A stretch of 50,138 nucleotides of DNA from Alphaproteobacteria bacterium (GTDB lineage Bacteria; Pseudomonadota; Alphaproteobacteria; Thalassobaculales; Thalassobaculaceae). Position numbers and translations under genes: made by a program. Under the pieces are notes generated by a model. That model ran no database searches. It was not told the DNA's origin and saw only the letters and a program-made list of their open reading frames with translations. Positions 23,795 through 33,892 of this stretch are shown here, piece after piece. How positions within the stretch are numbered: the stretch's first letter is position 1; the number at the start of each line of letters is the position of its first letter. The stretch covers positions 1 to 50,138 of the forward strand of contig JABMNR010000006.1 of NCBI GenBank assembly GCA_013203465.1. Direction: 5' to 3'.

Positions 23795-25176
23795 CGTTGC
23801 TCCACTAGCCGCAAATCCACAAGTCGTAGCGGTTTCTGCCGCCGTTCGATCTCGGTCAAGGCCGCCGTGCCGCCCATCGCGACCAGCTCGACGGCGATCG
23901 TCACGCCAATCCGCGCCTTCAGATGCGCCTCGACCGCCGTGCGTAGCACGTTCGACGGGCTCGCCGTTTCCGCTCGAACGGTCATCGCCTCGCCGTCCGG
24001 CCCGCGCGACAGCAGGCAGACATATTCCCCGCCCAGCGGCTCGATCTCGGCCAACGCCGCGCCGACCGCCGTCGGGTAGACGTTGATGCCACGCAGCTTG
24101 ACCATGTTGTCGCTGCGGCCCTGGAACCCCTCGATCCGGCGAAACGGCAGATCCAGCGGATTGGCGCCCGGCCGGATCGTCGACAGATCCTTGGTGTCGA
24201 ACCGGATGATCGGGTAAACGCCGTCCTTGAACAGCACGGTCGCGGTGATGTTGCCCGCCTGTCCGTCCGCCACCGGTGTACCGGTTTCCGGGTCCAGCAG
24301 CTCGATGACGTGGGCGTCCTCCATCAGGTACAGGCCGTCACGCTCCGCCCCCTCGGCGGCCAGGATGCCGGTGTCGCCCACCCCGTACCAGTCGAACGCC
24401 TGCACCCCGCCCCACGACGCCTCCAACACCGCGCGGGTGTCGTGGGCGATGTGGCCGGCGATCATGCGCAACGGAATATCACGGCCGGGCTCAAGCCCTT
24501 GGCGCCGCGCTTCCTCGGCCAGGCGGAACAGATAGTCGCCGAAGCCGACCAGCACCGTCGCCCCGAACCGGGCCATCAGCCGCACCTGTTGCTCGGTCCG
24601 GGTCTCGATGCCGGTACCGGCCGGGATGTGCAGCGTCTTGGTGAAGCGCAGCAGGGCCTCGCGGATGTAGTGGCCGCCGTTGACCGGCCCGAAGCCGTAG
24701 ACCGAGTGCACCACGTCGCCGTCGACCATCCCCTGCAGTTTGTAGGCACGGGCCAGGAGCGCGTTCTGAATCTCCCGGTCCCTGGCGCCGTACAACAGCG
24801 GTTGCGGATCGCCGGTGGTGCCGCTGGTGGTGTGCAGGACCACCGCCGGACGCGGACCACTGTCGGGCAGGCCGTGAAAATCGCCCAACGGCGGGTGCGC
24901 CGCCACGCTGGCCATGATGTCGGCCTTGGAGAACGGCGGAATTTTGGGCAGGTCGTCGAGGCCGCGGATATCCCCCGGCTGCAGCCCCGCCTCGCTCCAG
25001 CGGCGGCGGTAGAACGGCACCTGCCAGGCCCGCGCCATCACCGTGGCGAAGCGCGTTTCCTGCACCACCCTGAGCGCGTCCCGGCTCATGCCGCGAAAGC
25101 GATCCAGGAACGCCGCGCCGATCGGATAGTCACGGGCGATGGCCGGAAAATCCGCCTCGGCGACGTAATCGCTCAT
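23791..25176 (-). CDS. Phenylacetate-CoA-ligase-like (PaaK family) AMP-forming ligase
   Basis: The 461-residue protein matches the PaaK branch: VPFYRRRWSEAGLQPGDI early on, LHTTSGTTGDPQPLLYG as the phosphate-binding loop, an AFDWYGVGDTGI adenine region, and FRRIEGFQGRSDNMVKLRGINVYPTAVGAAL at the C-terminal hinge. It should make an aryl- or alkyl-CoA thioester through an acyl-adenylate. It overlaps both neighbours by ATGA, with MmgE/PrpD upstream and the amidase downstream. A CoA activation step after ring-opening and before the amide step is one plausible order. Confidence 0.9.
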   Translation of the reverse strand: MSDYVAEADFPAIARDYPIGAAFLDRFRGMSRDALRVVQETRFATVMARAWQVPFYRRRWSEAGLQPGDIRGLDDLPKIPPFSKADIMASVAAHPPLGDFHGLPDSGPRPAVVLHTTSGTTGDPQPLLYGARDREIQNALLARAYKLQGMVDGDVVHSVYGFGPVNGGHYIREALLRFTKTLHIPAGTGIETRTEQQVRLMARFGATVLVGFGDYLFRLAEEARRQGLEPGRDIPLRMIAGHIAHDTRAVLEASWGGVQAFDWYGVGDTGILAAEGAERDGLYLMEDAHVIELLDPETGTPVADGQAGNITATVLFKDGVYPIIRFDTKDLSTIRPGANPLDLPFRRIEGFQGRSDNMVKLRGINVYPTAVGAALAEIEPLGGEYVCLLSRGPDGEAMTVRAETASPSNVLRTAVEAHLKARIGVTIAVELVAMGGTAALTEIERRQKPLRLVDLRLVEQR

Positions 25177-26537
25177 GCCGCGACCAACAGATCGACGATG
25201 CGCCGGGCGTCGTCCAGGCTCTCCAGATCGTCGACCATGGCGATCAGCGCCTCGGCGTTGCCCTCGGGGATCGGCCCCACGGCGAAGGCGACGTTCTCGC
25301 GGAACTTCCGCAGATGCGCCTCACGGCTCATCGGCTTCCTGGGGTTGCCGTACACCGTGTCGATGCTAGCGCTGTACGCGGCGCCGTCCCGCATCCGCAC
25401 GGTGACGCTGATGGGGGTCAGGGCGTTCGGATCGGGATTGTCGTCGGCCTCGACCACGATGCGGCGGCCGAGATCGTGGGTCGCCGCATCGACCAGGGCG
25501 TCCGGCAGGAAATCCGGCAGGCCAAGCCCGCCGCCCAACAACAGCCGCGCCGCCGTGTACGGCCCCGACAGCCGGGCATAGTTTGACGTCATACCATCCT
25601 TGATCGGTCGGCCGATCAGCCGGTGGGTCAGCGGCGGTACCGAGGCGGCAACCGACGCCACGCCTTGTCCCGTGATCCCGTGCTCGGCCACCAGCCCGAT
25701 CAACGCGTCGATCACCCCATGGGTCGCCCGGCCGCTGGGGAACGGTTTATGCGCCACTTCGGTAATGCGCCATATCTGTCCAATACTGTCCAACAGCGCG
25801 CCGCGATCGTACTCCCCCTCCATCAGCCGCAAATAGCCGAACGGCCCTTCCAGCGTGCCGCGCGTGCCCGGAATCCCCGCCTCGGCCAACCGCACCGCCA
25901 CCACCGCGTTGCGCGAGCAGAACCCGACCTGCATGCCAAGCATGGCCAGCCCCTCGACATGGGCCTGCATGGTGCCGCTGGCCTGGGCGTAGTACAGCCC
26001 GAAGGCGTTCAGCAGCTGCTCACGATCGAGCCCGGCGATCACCCCGATCGCCGCCACGGCACCAAACCCGCCGGCGGTCGCCGGGCGGAAGAATTTCAAG
26101 CCCGTGGTCACCGAATTGCCGATGTGACAGGCAACGTCGACGCCCAGCGCGATCGCTCGGATCAGGGTCTTGCCGTCAACCTCGCCACGCGCCTCGGCCT
26201 CGACCATCAGCGCCGACAGCAGGGTCGCCATCGGGTGCAGCACCGCGTCCTCGTGCACGCAGTCGTATTCCGAATTGTGGATCAGGTAGCCGATCACGGC
26301 CGCCGCCGCCGGGGTCGGCAGCGGCTCGCCCCGGCCCCAGACCCGGGCGCCGGCTCCCGGCACCGCCCCTTGATAGGCGCCGAGCCATTCCTCGACATAA
26401 GCCCCCCGCGTTCCCGCCAACCCCACGCCCAGACTGTCGAGCAGGAAGGTCTTGACGGCGAGCACGGCCTTCGCCGGCAGATCGTCATAGGAGGTGCCGA
26501 GCACATGGTCGGCGAAGGCTTCGATGGCGTCGGTCAC
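25173..26537 (-). CDS. MmgE/PrpD family protein
   Basis: The 454-residue protein has MmgE/PrpD features: FADHVLGTSYDDLP near the start, the HNSEYDCVHEDAVLHP segment, FFRPATAGGFGAVAAIG, KPFPSGRATHGVIDAL, and a C-terminal beta domain. Members include 2-methylcitrate dehydratase and cis-aconitate decarboxylase, which remove water or CO2 from polycarboxylates. A GTG start at 26537 is chosen: it overlaps the upstream stop as GTGA, and GGGGAG lies seven bases before it. A longer upstream start is not needed. It is the middle gene of the minus-strand operon. Confidence 0.9.
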   Translation of the reverse strand: MTDAIEAFADHVLGTSYDDLPAKAVLAVKTFLLDSLGVGLAGTRGAYVEEWLGAYQGAVPGAGARVWGRGEPLPTPAAAAVIGYLIHNSEYDCVHEDAVLHPMATLLSALMVEAEARGEVDGKTLIRAIALGVDVACHIGNSVTTGLKFFRPATAGGFGAVAAIGVIAGLDREQLLNAFGLYYAQASGTMQAHVEGLAMLGMQVGFCSRNAVVAVRLAEAGIPGTRGTLEGPFGYLRLMEGEYDRGALLDSIGQIWRITEVAHKPFPSGRATHGVIDALIGLVAEHGITGQGVASVAASVPPLTHRLIGRPIKDGMTSNYARLSGPYTAARLLLGGGLGLPDFLPDALVDAATHDLGRRIVVEADDNPDPNALTPISVTVRMRDGAAYSASIDTVYGNPRKPMSREAHLRKFRENVAFAVGPIPEGNAEALIAMVDDLESLDDARRIVDLLVAA

Positions 26538-27400
26538 GCGGCGTCTCCCCTCACGGTCGCCCATCGTTGCGCGATCTCGGCCCGGCGCGCCACCCACACG
26601 GCCTCACCGGCTTGGCGCACGTGCTCCAACACCCGCTCCAGCGCCGCCATGCGGCCGGGTCGGCCGATGATGCGCAGGTGCAGGCCAATGGACAGCATCT
26701 TCGGGCTGTCCCGGCCCTCGCGCAGCATCCAGTCGATGCTGTCGCAGGCGTATGTCGCCCACATTTCCGGGGTGTAGGCCGGATCGGTCCACATCTTCAT
26801 ATCGTTGGTGTCCAGCGCGTAGGGCAGCACCACGATGGACTTGCCCGACACGGTCACGGCATCGACGAAGGGGCGGTCGTCGGAATAGTCGTCCATATGG
26901 TAGCCGAACCCCTCCTCGATCAGCAGCCGCCGGGTGTTCTCGGTCAGCAGATAGCGCGACAGCCAGCCGGTCGGCCGGGTGCCGGTGGTGGCCTCGATGG
27001 AGTCCGCCGCCCGGAGGATGAAAGCGCGCTCGGCGTCCTCGTCCATGCGGAACTGATGCACCCAGCGCCAACCATGAGCCGCCGCCTCGTGGCCACCCTC
27101 GACGATCAGCCGCGCGACCTCCGGGTAGGTCTCCAGGCTTTGGGCGGCGGCGGTAACGGTGGTGCAATACCCATACGTCCCGATCAGGCCGAACACCCGC
27201 GGCGCGCCCGCCTTGATGCCGTAGAGATAGTTGCTTTCGTTGCCGTAATTGCGGATCGGCTTGGACAGGGCGACGCCCAACTCGTCGACCGGCTCCGGGC
27301 CGCGATCGCCGCGGGCGATCGACATTTCCGAGCCTTCCTCGACATTGACGACCAGCGACAGCGCCAGCCGCGCCCCGCCGGGCCATATATCCTTGGGCAT
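26534..27400 (-). CDS. Polysaccharide deacetylase family protein, PuuE-allantoinase-like
   Basis: The 288-residue NodB-fold protein starts WPGGARLALSLVVNVEEGSE, in which the VEEGSE region takes the place of the usual Asp-Asp. It has the family stretch LIVEGGHEAAAHGWRWVHQ with metal-binding His, LTENTRRLLIEEGFGYHMDDYSDDRPF, and SIGLHLRIIGRPGRM. PuuE-type members open ring amides such as allantoin without a metal-dependent amidohydrolase fold. It is the second gene of the operon, 17 bp after the GST. It could open a cyclic ureide or imide that is then passed to the downstream enzymes. Confidence 0.85.
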   Translation of the reverse strand: MPKDIWPGGARLALSLVVNVEEGSEMSIARGDRGPEPVDELGVALSKPIRNYGNESNYLYGIKAGAPRVFGLIGTYGYCTTVTAAAQSLETYPEVARLIVEGGHEAAAHGWRWVHQFRMDEDAERAFILRAADSIEATTGTRPTGWLSRYLLTENTRRLLIEEGFGYHMDDYSDDRPFVDAVTVSGKSIVVLPYALDTNDMKMWTDPAYTPEMWATYACDSIDWMLREGRDSPKMLSIGLHLRIIGRPGRMAALERVLEHVRQAGEAVWVARRAEIAQRWATVRGDAA

Positions 27401-27417
27401 TTTCCCGCGCCCCGGCC

Positions 27418-28110
27418 TCAGCGTTCCTTGAACTGAGTGGCGCCGAACATGACTTCTTTTTGCTCATCGGTCATCGGGACCTTACGACGACGTTCCTCCA
27501 GCACCGCGAGCCCCCGCTGCACGGCGGGCCGGGAGTCGATCGCCTCGAACCAACGTTTGACGTTCGGCAGCGCGTCCAGGTCGACGTCGTAGCGGTCGTG
27601 AGCCCGCATCCAGGGGAAGATCGCCATGTCGGCGATGGTGTATTCGCCGGCCACGTACTCGGCCTCACCCAGCCGCTTGTTGAGCACCCGGCACAGCCGG
27701 TGCACCTCGTTGCGGTAGCGATCGATGGCGTAGTCGATCTTGTCCTTGGCGTAGACGATGAAATGGTTGGCCTGACCAAACATCGGGCCGACCCCGCCCA
27801 TCTGCCACATCAGCCATTCGATCGCCCGGAACTCGTCGACCGGGTCGGTCGGCAGGAACTGGCCGGTCTTGCGCGCGAGGTAAAGCAGGATGGCGCCCGA
27901 TTCCATCAGGTGAAAATCCACACCGCCCGGCCCGTCATGATCGATGATCGCCGGAATACGGTTGTTCGGCGCGATCTTGAGGAATTCCGGGTCAAACTGG
28001 TCACCGGCGCCAATATCGATGCCGTGCACCGTGTAGTCGAGCCCCATCTCTTCCAACGCGATGGAGATTTTGTAGCCGTTCGGCGTAGGCCAGAAATAGA
28101 GATCAATCAC
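27418..28110 (-). CDS. Glutathione S-transferase (YfcG/YghU-like)
   Basis: The 230-residue protein starts IDLYFWPTPNGYKISIALEEMGL, then IAPNNRIPAIIDHDG with the cis-Pro, LMESGAIL (the E-S glutathione motif), and a helical C-terminal half ending IDSRPAVQRGL. It resembles the Nu-class YfcG/YghU GSTs, disulfide-bond reductases. I chose the GTG at 28110 because AGGGAG sits seven bases before it; a longer in-frame start at 28155 is less likely. It leads the catabolic operon. The motif at 28191-28212 lies about 80 bp upstream and is shared with the APC gene. Confidence 0.88.
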   Translation of the reverse strand: MIDLYFWPTPNGYKISIALEEMGLDYTVHGIDIGAGDQFDPEFLKIAPNNRIPAIIDHDGPGGVDFHLMESGAILLYLARKTGQFLPTDPVDEFRAIEWLMWQMGGVGPMFGQANHFIVYAKDKIDYAIDRYRNEVHRLCRVLNKRLGEAEYVAGEYTIADMAIFPWMRAHDRYDVDLDALPNVKRWFEAIDSRPAVQRGLAVLEERRRKVPMTDEQKEVMFGATQFKER

Positions 28111-28190
28111 GATGGTGCTCCCTGCGTTGCGCGCCTCTTCCGAGGCGTCGTCCATGAAGATGGAGCGGACCGTAGCAGGAAGCGGCGGGA

Positions 28191-28212
28191 ACGCGGAAGC
28201 TGATCAATCACC
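28191..28212 (-). promoter_or_regulatory. Shared upstream motif, GST copy
   Basis: On the minus strand TTGATCAGCTTCCGCGTT. A near copy (three mismatches over 22 bases) lies at 29700-29721, upstream of the APC permease. Both occur ahead of genes of the same catabolic block, so a common operator is possible. Confidence 0.35.
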
Positions 28213-28244
28213 CTGGCGAGGCGCTATGATCGGGCTGACCGCGT

Positions 28245-29570
28245 TCAGTGTTCGCCATGCCCGTCCTGCCCGGCAGGGGCGGTCCAGCGCGACAGGTAAA
28301 GCCGCTCGAAGACGAACACGGTGGCGATCGCAGCGACGGCGATGCCGACGATAAGCGGGTCCGATCGCAGCTTCATGGCGCCGAACACTCCCAGCACGAT
28401 GGCGTCGAGGGCGATCGCCGAGAGCAGCACCCAGCTCTTGGCCTTGATCTGGTGGCGCAGGCGGCGAAACACCCCCCAGTGGATCAGAATATCCATGACC
28501 AGATAGAAAAAGGCGCCGAGCGAAGCAATGCGGCTGAGATCGAAGAACACCGTCAGCACGCCCGCGGCCACCACGGTGTAGACCAGCGTATGCTCCTGGA
28601 TACCGCCCGACATGCCGAAATGGCTGTGCGGGATCATCTTCATGTCGGTCAGCATCGCCAGCATGCGCGAGACCGCGAAGACGCTGGCGATCACCCCGGA
28701 CGCGGTCGCGACTACCGCGAGCGCGACGGTGCCATAGAAACCGTAAGGCCCAAACGCCGGCTCGGCCGCCTGGGCGAGCGAATAATCCTTCGCCGCCACG
28801 ATCTCGTCGAGCGACAGGGTGGCACCGACCGCGAAGGCGACCAGCAGATACACGATCACACAGATGATGATGGAGACGATGATCGCGCGGCCGACATTGC
28901 GGTGCGGGTCGACGATCTCGGCGCCGCTGTTGGTGATGGTGGTGAAGCCCTTGAAGGCGAGGATCGACAGCGCGATTGAGGCAATGAAACCGGCGGCCGG
29001 TGTTGCGTCGACCCCGGATGACGCCGGCTCGAAGCTGAAGCCTCCGACCCACAACGCCGCGACGCCAAAGAGTGCGATGCCGCCGATCTTCAACAACGCC
29101 ATGGCGAACGAGAACAAGCCAACCGATCGGTTGCCCCAGATGTTCACCAGATAGGCGAAGACGATCACCCCGACACCCAGCGCTGGCACGAGATAGCGGT
29201 CGTCACCGACATTGAACGGCCGCAGCGCATAGGTGCCGAAGGTCCGCGCGACCAGGCTTTCGTTGATCACCATCGAGAGTGCCATCAACAGCGCGGCGGC
29301 GGCGGCGACCGCTCCCGGCCCATACGCTTTCTGCAGGATCATCCCAATGCCGCCGGCGGACGGGAACGCGTTCGACATCTTCACGTAGGTATAGGCACTG
29401 AAGGCGGTGACGATCGCCCCGGCAACGAAGGACAGCGGGAACCACGGCCCGGCAAGCTCGGCGATCTGGCCGGTGAGCGCGAAGATTCCCGCCCCGATCA
29501 TCACGCCGGTACCCATGGAGATGCCGCCGACGAGAGTAATACTGTTCGCTTGATACTCGGATTTCATCAT
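28245..29570 (-). CDS. APC family amino acid/polyamine permease
   Basis: The 441-residue protein has about 12 hydrophobic segments. SMGTGVMIGAGIFALTGQ in segment 1 is the APC substrate/cation-binding start, ITNSGAEIVDPHRNVGRAI the intracellular loop, and VSRMLAMLTDMKMIPHSHFG a later conserved loop. It takes up an amino acid or related compound by proton coupling. It sits just upstream of the GST-PuuE-MmgE-PaaK-amidase operon on the same strand with its own upstream region, so it is a good candidate uptake system for that pathway's substrate. Confidence 0.9.
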   Translation of the reverse strand: MMKSEYQANSITLVGGISMGTGVMIGAGIFALTGQIAELAGPWFPLSFVAGAIVTAFSAYTYVKMSNAFPSAGGIGMILQKAYGPGAVAAAAALLMALSMVINESLVARTFGTYALRPFNVGDDRYLVPALGVGVIVFAYLVNIWGNRSVGLFSFAMALLKIGGIALFGVAALWVGGFSFEPASSGVDATPAAGFIASIALSILAFKGFTTITNSGAEIVDPHRNVGRAIIVSIIICVIVYLLVAFAVGATLSLDEIVAAKDYSLAQAAEPAFGPYGFYGTVALAVVATASGVIASVFAVSRMLAMLTDMKMIPHSHFGMSGGIQEHTLVYTVVAAGVLTVFFDLSRIASLGAFFYLVMDILIHWGVFRRLRHQIKAKSWVLLSAIALDAIVLGVFGAMKLRSDPLIVGIAVAAIATVFVFERLYLSRWTAPAGQDGHGEH

Positions 29571-29699
29571 GTCAGTCGCCTTCTGATCCTCGAAGGTCGT
29601 CTCGTCTCCGGTTCAATAGTTTGGGCGCAATCGATACTGCGTCCTGTGCATCGTCATCAACGGTCGCCGGTCCACGGTCTTTCAGTGGGGTATCCAGAA

Positions 29700-29721
29700 A
29701 CGCGGAAGCCGATCAGTCGCC
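29700..29721 (-). promoter_or_regulatory. Shared upstream motif, APC copy
   Basis: On the minus strand CTGATCGGCTTCCGCGTTTC. It overlaps the stop codon of the CDF gene and lies about 130 bp upstream of the APC start, matching the copy at 28191-28212. Confidence 0.35.
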
Positions 29722-30366
29722 GGCGGCGGAAATGTCCAGGGTATCCGCGTGGGTGCGGGCGTAGCGCAACTCCGCGGTCGACTGGCGTAGGATCGCCACC
29801 GAGGATTTGAGGAACAGCGCCGCCATGATGCCGGCGACGATCACGTCGGGCCAGCCGGTGCCGGTCAGATACACCGCCCCGCCAGCCACCACCACGGCGA
29901 CATTGCCGATGGCGTCGTTGCGCGAGCATAGCCAGACCGAGCGCACGTTGCTGTCACCATCACGCCAACGGAACAGGATCATCACGCTGACCAAGTTGGC
30001 GACCAGCGCCAGCATGCCGATCCCGCTCATCATCGCCGCATCGGGCACACCGATCACGAACACCTGGTAGACCGTGGCGCCGAACACCCAGGCCCCCATG
30101 GCCGCCAAGGACACACCCTTGGCCAGCGCCGTCCAGGCCCGCCAGGCGAGCGGCCGGCCGATCACCCACAGACTGACGCCATAGGTCAGGCTGTCGGCCA
30201 GGAAGTCTAGGCTGTCGGCGGTCAGCGCCATCGAGCCGGCGATCGACCCCGCGCTCAGCTCGACCACGAACATCGCCGCGTTGATCGCGATGACCGCGAT
30301 CAGCGCGCGCTTGTAGCCGCCCGATACGCCTTCGAACTGTACCCCGTGTCCGCAACTTCCAGCCAT
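29713..30366 (-). CDS. Cation diffusion facilitator family transporter, short form
   Basis: The 217-residue protein has six likely transmembrane segments. Motif AADSLDFLADSLTYG-type residues (ADSLDFLAD near residue 50) and SRNDAIGNVAVVVAG (near residue 148) are the two metal-binding helices of the CDF fold. It ends soon after segment 6 and so lacks the cytoplasmic C-terminal dimer domain of most CDF proteins. The N-terminal HGV may bind metal. It exports a divalent ion such as zinc, cobalt or iron. The ATG at 30366 has AGAAGGGAAG upstream. Confidence 0.85.
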   Translation of the reverse strand: MAGSCGHGVQFEGVSGGYKRALIAVIAINAAMFVVELSAGSIAGSMALTADSLDFLADSLTYGVSLWVIGRPLAWRAWTALAKGVSLAAMGAWVFGATVYQVFVIGVPDAAMMSGIGMLALVANLVSVMILFRWRDGDSNVRSVWLCSRNDAIGNVAVVVAGGAVYLTGTGWPDVIVAGIMAALFLKSSVAILRQSTAELRYARTHADTLDISAAGD

Positions 30367-30423
30367 GATGCTTCCCTTCTCGGTCGACCATGGCGCGGGC
30401 GCCGAGTGTGCTCAACCCCACCG

Positions 30424-30436
30424 GTTACATGGTAAC
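30424..30436. promoter_or_regulatory. Candidate operator between divergent genes
   Basis: GTTAC-ATG-GTAAC, a perfect inverted repeat, lies between the CDF gene (minus) and the transglutaminase locus (plus). It could bind a metal-responsive regulator of the CDF gene, or control the locus to its right. The role is unproven. Confidence 0.3.
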
Positions 30437-30521
30437 GTCGGGCAAGCACCCCACCTCGCATTGCCAGAACCGGTGCGGCGGAGTATCGACACATAACCCA
30501 CATCACCGGGATAGCGGCCCC

Positions 30522-33500
30522 ATGGCCTTGCACGTCGCGCTTACCCACGAGACCACCTATCGCTACGCCAAGCCGATCGCCCTCGGCCCGCAGGTGATCC
30601 GGTTGCGCCCGGCACCGCATGCTCGAACGCCGGTGTTGAGCTACAGCCTCAAGGTCGAGCCCGAGGAGCATTTCCTGAATTGGTTGCAGGACCCTCAGGG
30701 CAATTTCCTTGCCCGTGTGGTGGTGCCGGACAAGACGGACCACTTCAAGGTCACGGTGGACCTGATCGCCGACATGGCGATCATCAACCCGTTCGATTTC
30801 TTCGTCGAGCCCGAGGCCGAGCATTTTCCGTTTGCGTACGCGCCGGTACTGAAGCTGGACCTCGCCCCCTATCTCGACCCGGCTCCGGCCGCTCCGCGCC
30901 TGCAAACCTGGCTCGATCAGGTGCCGCGCGGCCGCCAACAGATCGTCGATTTCCTGGTCATGCTGAACCAGCGGCTGGAAGCGGATATCGGCTACATCGT
31001 GCGGATGGAGCCGGGTATTCAGGACCCGGAGGAAACCCTGGGCCTGGCCAAGGGGTCGTGCCGGGACAGCGGCTGGCTGCTGGTGCAGATTCTGCGCCAC
31101 CTCGGCCTCGCCGCCCGTTTCGCCTCGGGCTATCTGATCCAGCTCAAGCCGGACCAGAAGGCGCTCGACGGGCCGAGCGGCACGGATGTCGACTTCACCG
31201 ACCTGCACGCCTGGGCCGAGGTCTACATACCCGGCGCCGGCTGGGTCGGCCTCGACCCGACCTCCGGCCTGCTGTGCGGCGAGGGACACATTCCGGTCGC
31301 CTGCACGGCCGACCCGCGCTCGGCGGCGCCGATCGAGGGATTGGTCGAGCCCGCCGAGGTCACCTTCTCGCACCACATGACGGTCACGCGGGTGCTGGAG
31401 ACGCCGCGGGTGACCAAGCCCTACTCCGAGGAACAATGGCGGGCGATCGACGCGGTCGGCCGCCAGGTCGATGCCGACCTGCACGCCGGTGACGTGCGCC
31501 TGACCATGGGTGGGGAACCGACGTTCATCTCGATCGACGATCTGGACGACGAGGAGTGGAACACCGCCGCCGTCGGCCCGACCAAGCGGAAACTGGCCGA
31601 CACGCTGATCCGGCGGCTGCGCCAGCGGTTCGCGCCGGACGGCCTGCTGCATTATGGCCAGGGCAAGTGGTATCCCGGCGAGACCCTGCCGCGCTGGTCG
31701 TTCGAGCTGTACTGGCGCGGCGACGGCAAGCCGCTGTGGACAAGCGGCGACCTGATCGCCGGCGAAGACGAGAAGACCGGGGCGACGACCGACGACGCCG
31801 ACCGTCTGTTGCGCGCCGTCGCGCGACGGCTGGCGGTTGACGAGAACGCGGTGCTCCGCACCTACGAAGACCCGATCCGTTTCCTCGACCGCGAGAGCAA
31901 ACTGCCGAACAACGTCGACCCGCTCGACTCGAAGCTTGACGACCCGGAGGAACGGGCGCGGCTGGCGCGAGTGTTCGACCGTGGCCTGGATAAACCGGTG
32001 GCCGTGGCCCTGCCGCTGCAAGTCTGGCAGGCCAAGGATGGCGACCGGCGGTGGATGACCGAAATCTGGGAGACCCGGCGCGGAAAACTGTTGCTTGTGC
32101 CCGGTGATTCGCCGGCGGGGTTCCGTCTGCCGCTCGGCGCCTTGCCCTACGTGCCGCCGTCCAGCTACCCCTACTACCACCCGGCCGATCCGTTTGAGGA
32201 ACGCCCGCCGCTGCCGGATCAGGACCCTCGGCAACGGCATATCGCCGCCGGGTCGGCCGACACCGGCGCGGCCCGCCAGGACGTGCGCGAGCAGGTGCTG
32301 TCCGACGACCCAAGCGACCGCAAGGTGCGCACCGCTTTGTCGGTTGAGCCGCGCGACGGGCGGTTGTGCGTGTTCCTGCCGCCGTTACGCACGGCCGAGG
32401 ACTACGTCGACCTGTTGGGCGCGATCGAGGGCGCGGCCGGCGAGGTCGGCAAACCGATTCACCTGGAAGGCTACACCCCGCCGCCGGACGCGCGCCTGAA
32501 CGTCATCAAGGTGACGCCCGATCCCGGGGTGATCGAGGTGAATATCCACCCGGCCCATGGCTGGGACGAGCAGGTGGCGGTCACCGAGGTGCTGTACGAG
32601 GAAGCCCGGCTGACGCGGCTCGGCACCGAGAAGTTCCTGTTGGACGGTCGCGCGGTCGGCACCGGTGGCGGCAACCACGTGGTGGTCGGTGGCGCGACCC
32701 CGCCCGACAGCCCGTTCCTGCGCCGGCCGGACCTGCTGCGCTCGCTGGTGGCGTATTGGCAGAACCATCCGTCGCTCAGCTATCTGTTTTCCGGGCTGTT
32801 CATCGGGCCGACCAGCCAAGCCCCTCGCATCGACGAAGCGCGGCACGACCAACTGAACGAACTGGAACTAGCGTTCCGTCAGGTGCCCGATCCGGCGGGT
32901 CTGGCCGAGGGTTCGGTACCGCCGTGGTTGGTCGACCGGCTCTTCCGCAACCTGCTGGTCGACGTGACCGGCAACACCCATCGGACCGAGATCTGCATCG
33001 ACAAGCTGTATTCCCCGGACGGGCCGACCGGGCGGCTCGGGCTGGTCGAGTTTCGCGGCTTCGAGATGCCGCCGCATCCACGCATGAGCTTGGCACAGCA
33101 ACTGCTTATCCGCGCACTGATCGCCTGGTTCTGGCGCGCGCCCTACCCGGCGCGGCTGGTGCGCTGGGGCACCCGGTTGCACGACCGGTTCATGTTGCCG
33201 GAGTTCGTCTGGCAGGACTTCACCGATGTGCTGCGCGACCTTCGCGAGGCCGGCTATGCCTTCGATGAGGCGTGGTACCGCCCGCATCTGGAGTTCCGCT
33301 TTCCGGTGATGGGGCGCACCCACTGGCGCGACATCAAGTTGGAGCTGCGCACGGCGCTGGAGCCCTGGCACGTATTGGGCGAAACCGGGGCGATCGGTGG
33401 CACCGTGCGTTATGTCGACAGCTCGCTGGAACGGCTTCAGGCCCGGGTGACGAATTTCGAGCCGCAACGCTACCGGCTGACCTGCAACGGCATCGACGTG

Positions 33501-33857
33501 CCGCTGACGGCGACCGGCACCATGGGCGAGGCGGTGGCCGGCGTCCGGTTCCGCGCCTGGCGTCCGGCCAAGGCGCTGCACCCGACCATCAAGCCGCACG
33601 CGCCCTTGACCTTCGACCTTATCGACGACTGGACCGGCCGGTCTGTCGCCGGTTGCGTCTATCATGTCGGCCATCCCGGTGGCCGCAACTTCGAGACCTC
33701 GCCGGTCAACGCCTTCGAGGCCGAGGGCCGGCGGTTAGCGCGCTTCGAAGCGATCGGACACACCCCCGGAACCCGGCCCACGCCACGCCGGTCGGCGGCT
33801 CGGGCGGAGTTCCCCACCACCCTCGATCTGCGCTTCGCTGAACCGGGCGGCGCGTGA
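30522..33857 (+). CDS. Transglutaminase-like protein fused to DUF2126 domain
   Basis: The 1111-residue protein has an N-terminal transglutaminase/protease-like domain with the triad Cys180 (in [10 protein letters not shown]), His229 (in DLHAWAEV) and Asp245 (in GLDPTSG). A DUF2126 domain of over 800 residues follows, including [43 protein letters not shown] and [14 protein letters not shown] start it at the ATG 30522; an upstream extension is not protein-like. It heads a three-gene unit with the ATP-grasp/alpha-E fusion and a second transglutaminase. Such loci are widespread and predicted to synthesise or trim peptides or amide-linked products; to my knowledge the product is unknown. Confidence 0.9.
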   Translation: MALHVALTHETTYRYAKPIALGPQVIRLRPAPHARTPVLSYSLKVEPEEHFLNWLQDPQGNFLARVVVPDKTDHFKVTVDLIADMAIINPFDFFVEPEAEHFPFAYAPVLKLDLAPYLDPAPAAPRLQTWLDQVPRGRQQIVDFLVMLNQRLEADIGYIVRMEPGIQDPEETLGLAKGSCRDSGWLLVQILRHLGLAARFASGYLIQLKPDQKALDGPSGTDVDFTDLHAWAEVYIPGAGWVGLDPTSGLLCGEGHIPVACTADPRSAAPIEGLVEPAEVTFSHHMTVTRVLETPRVTKPYSEEQWRAIDAVGRQVDADLHAGDVRLTMGGEPTFISIDDLDDEEWNTAAVGPTKRKLADTLIRRLRQRFAPDGLLHYGQGKWYPGETLPRWSFELYWRGDGKPLWTSGDLIAGEDEKTGATTDDADRLLRAVARRLAVDENAVLRTYEDPIRFLDRESKLPNNVDPLDSKLDDPEERARLARVFDRGLDKPVAVALPLQVWQAKDGDRRWMTEIWETRRGKLLLVPGDSPAGFRLPLGALPYVPPSSYPYYHPADPFEERPPLPDQDPRQRHIAAGSADTGAARQDVREQVLSDDPSDRKVRTALSVEPRDGRLCVFLPPLRTAEDYVDLLGAIEGAAGEVGKPIHLEGYTPPPDARLNVIKVTPDPGVIEVNIHPAHGWDEQVAVTEVLYEEARLTRLGTEKFLLDGRAVGTGGGNHVVVGGATPPDSPFLRRPDLLRSLVAYWQNHPSLSYLFSGLFIGPTSQAPRIDEARHDQLNELELAFRQVPDPAGLAEGSVPPWLVDRLFRNLLVDVTGNTHRTEICIDKLYSPDGPTGRLGLVEFRGFEMPPHPRMSLAQQLLIRALIAWFWRAPYPARLVRWGTRLHDRFMLPEFVWQDFTDVLRDLREAGYAFDEAWYRPHLEFRFPVMGRTHWRDIKLELRTALEPWHVLGETGAIGGTVRYVDSSLERLQARVTNFEPQRYRLTCNGIDVPLTATGTMGEAVAGVRFRAWRPAKALHPTIKPHAPLTFDLIDDWTGRSVAGCVYHVGHPGGRNFETSPVNAFEAEGRRLARFEAIGHTPGTRPTPRRSAARAEFPTTLDLRFAEPGGA

Positions 33858-33892
33858 TAGCGTCCGCGCGCTTTCGATTAAATATGTGAGTC

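Noticed and set aside
28204-29052. Second minus-strand frame inside the APC permease
   Set aside because: No motifs and no membrane pattern; the APC frame is clearly coding.
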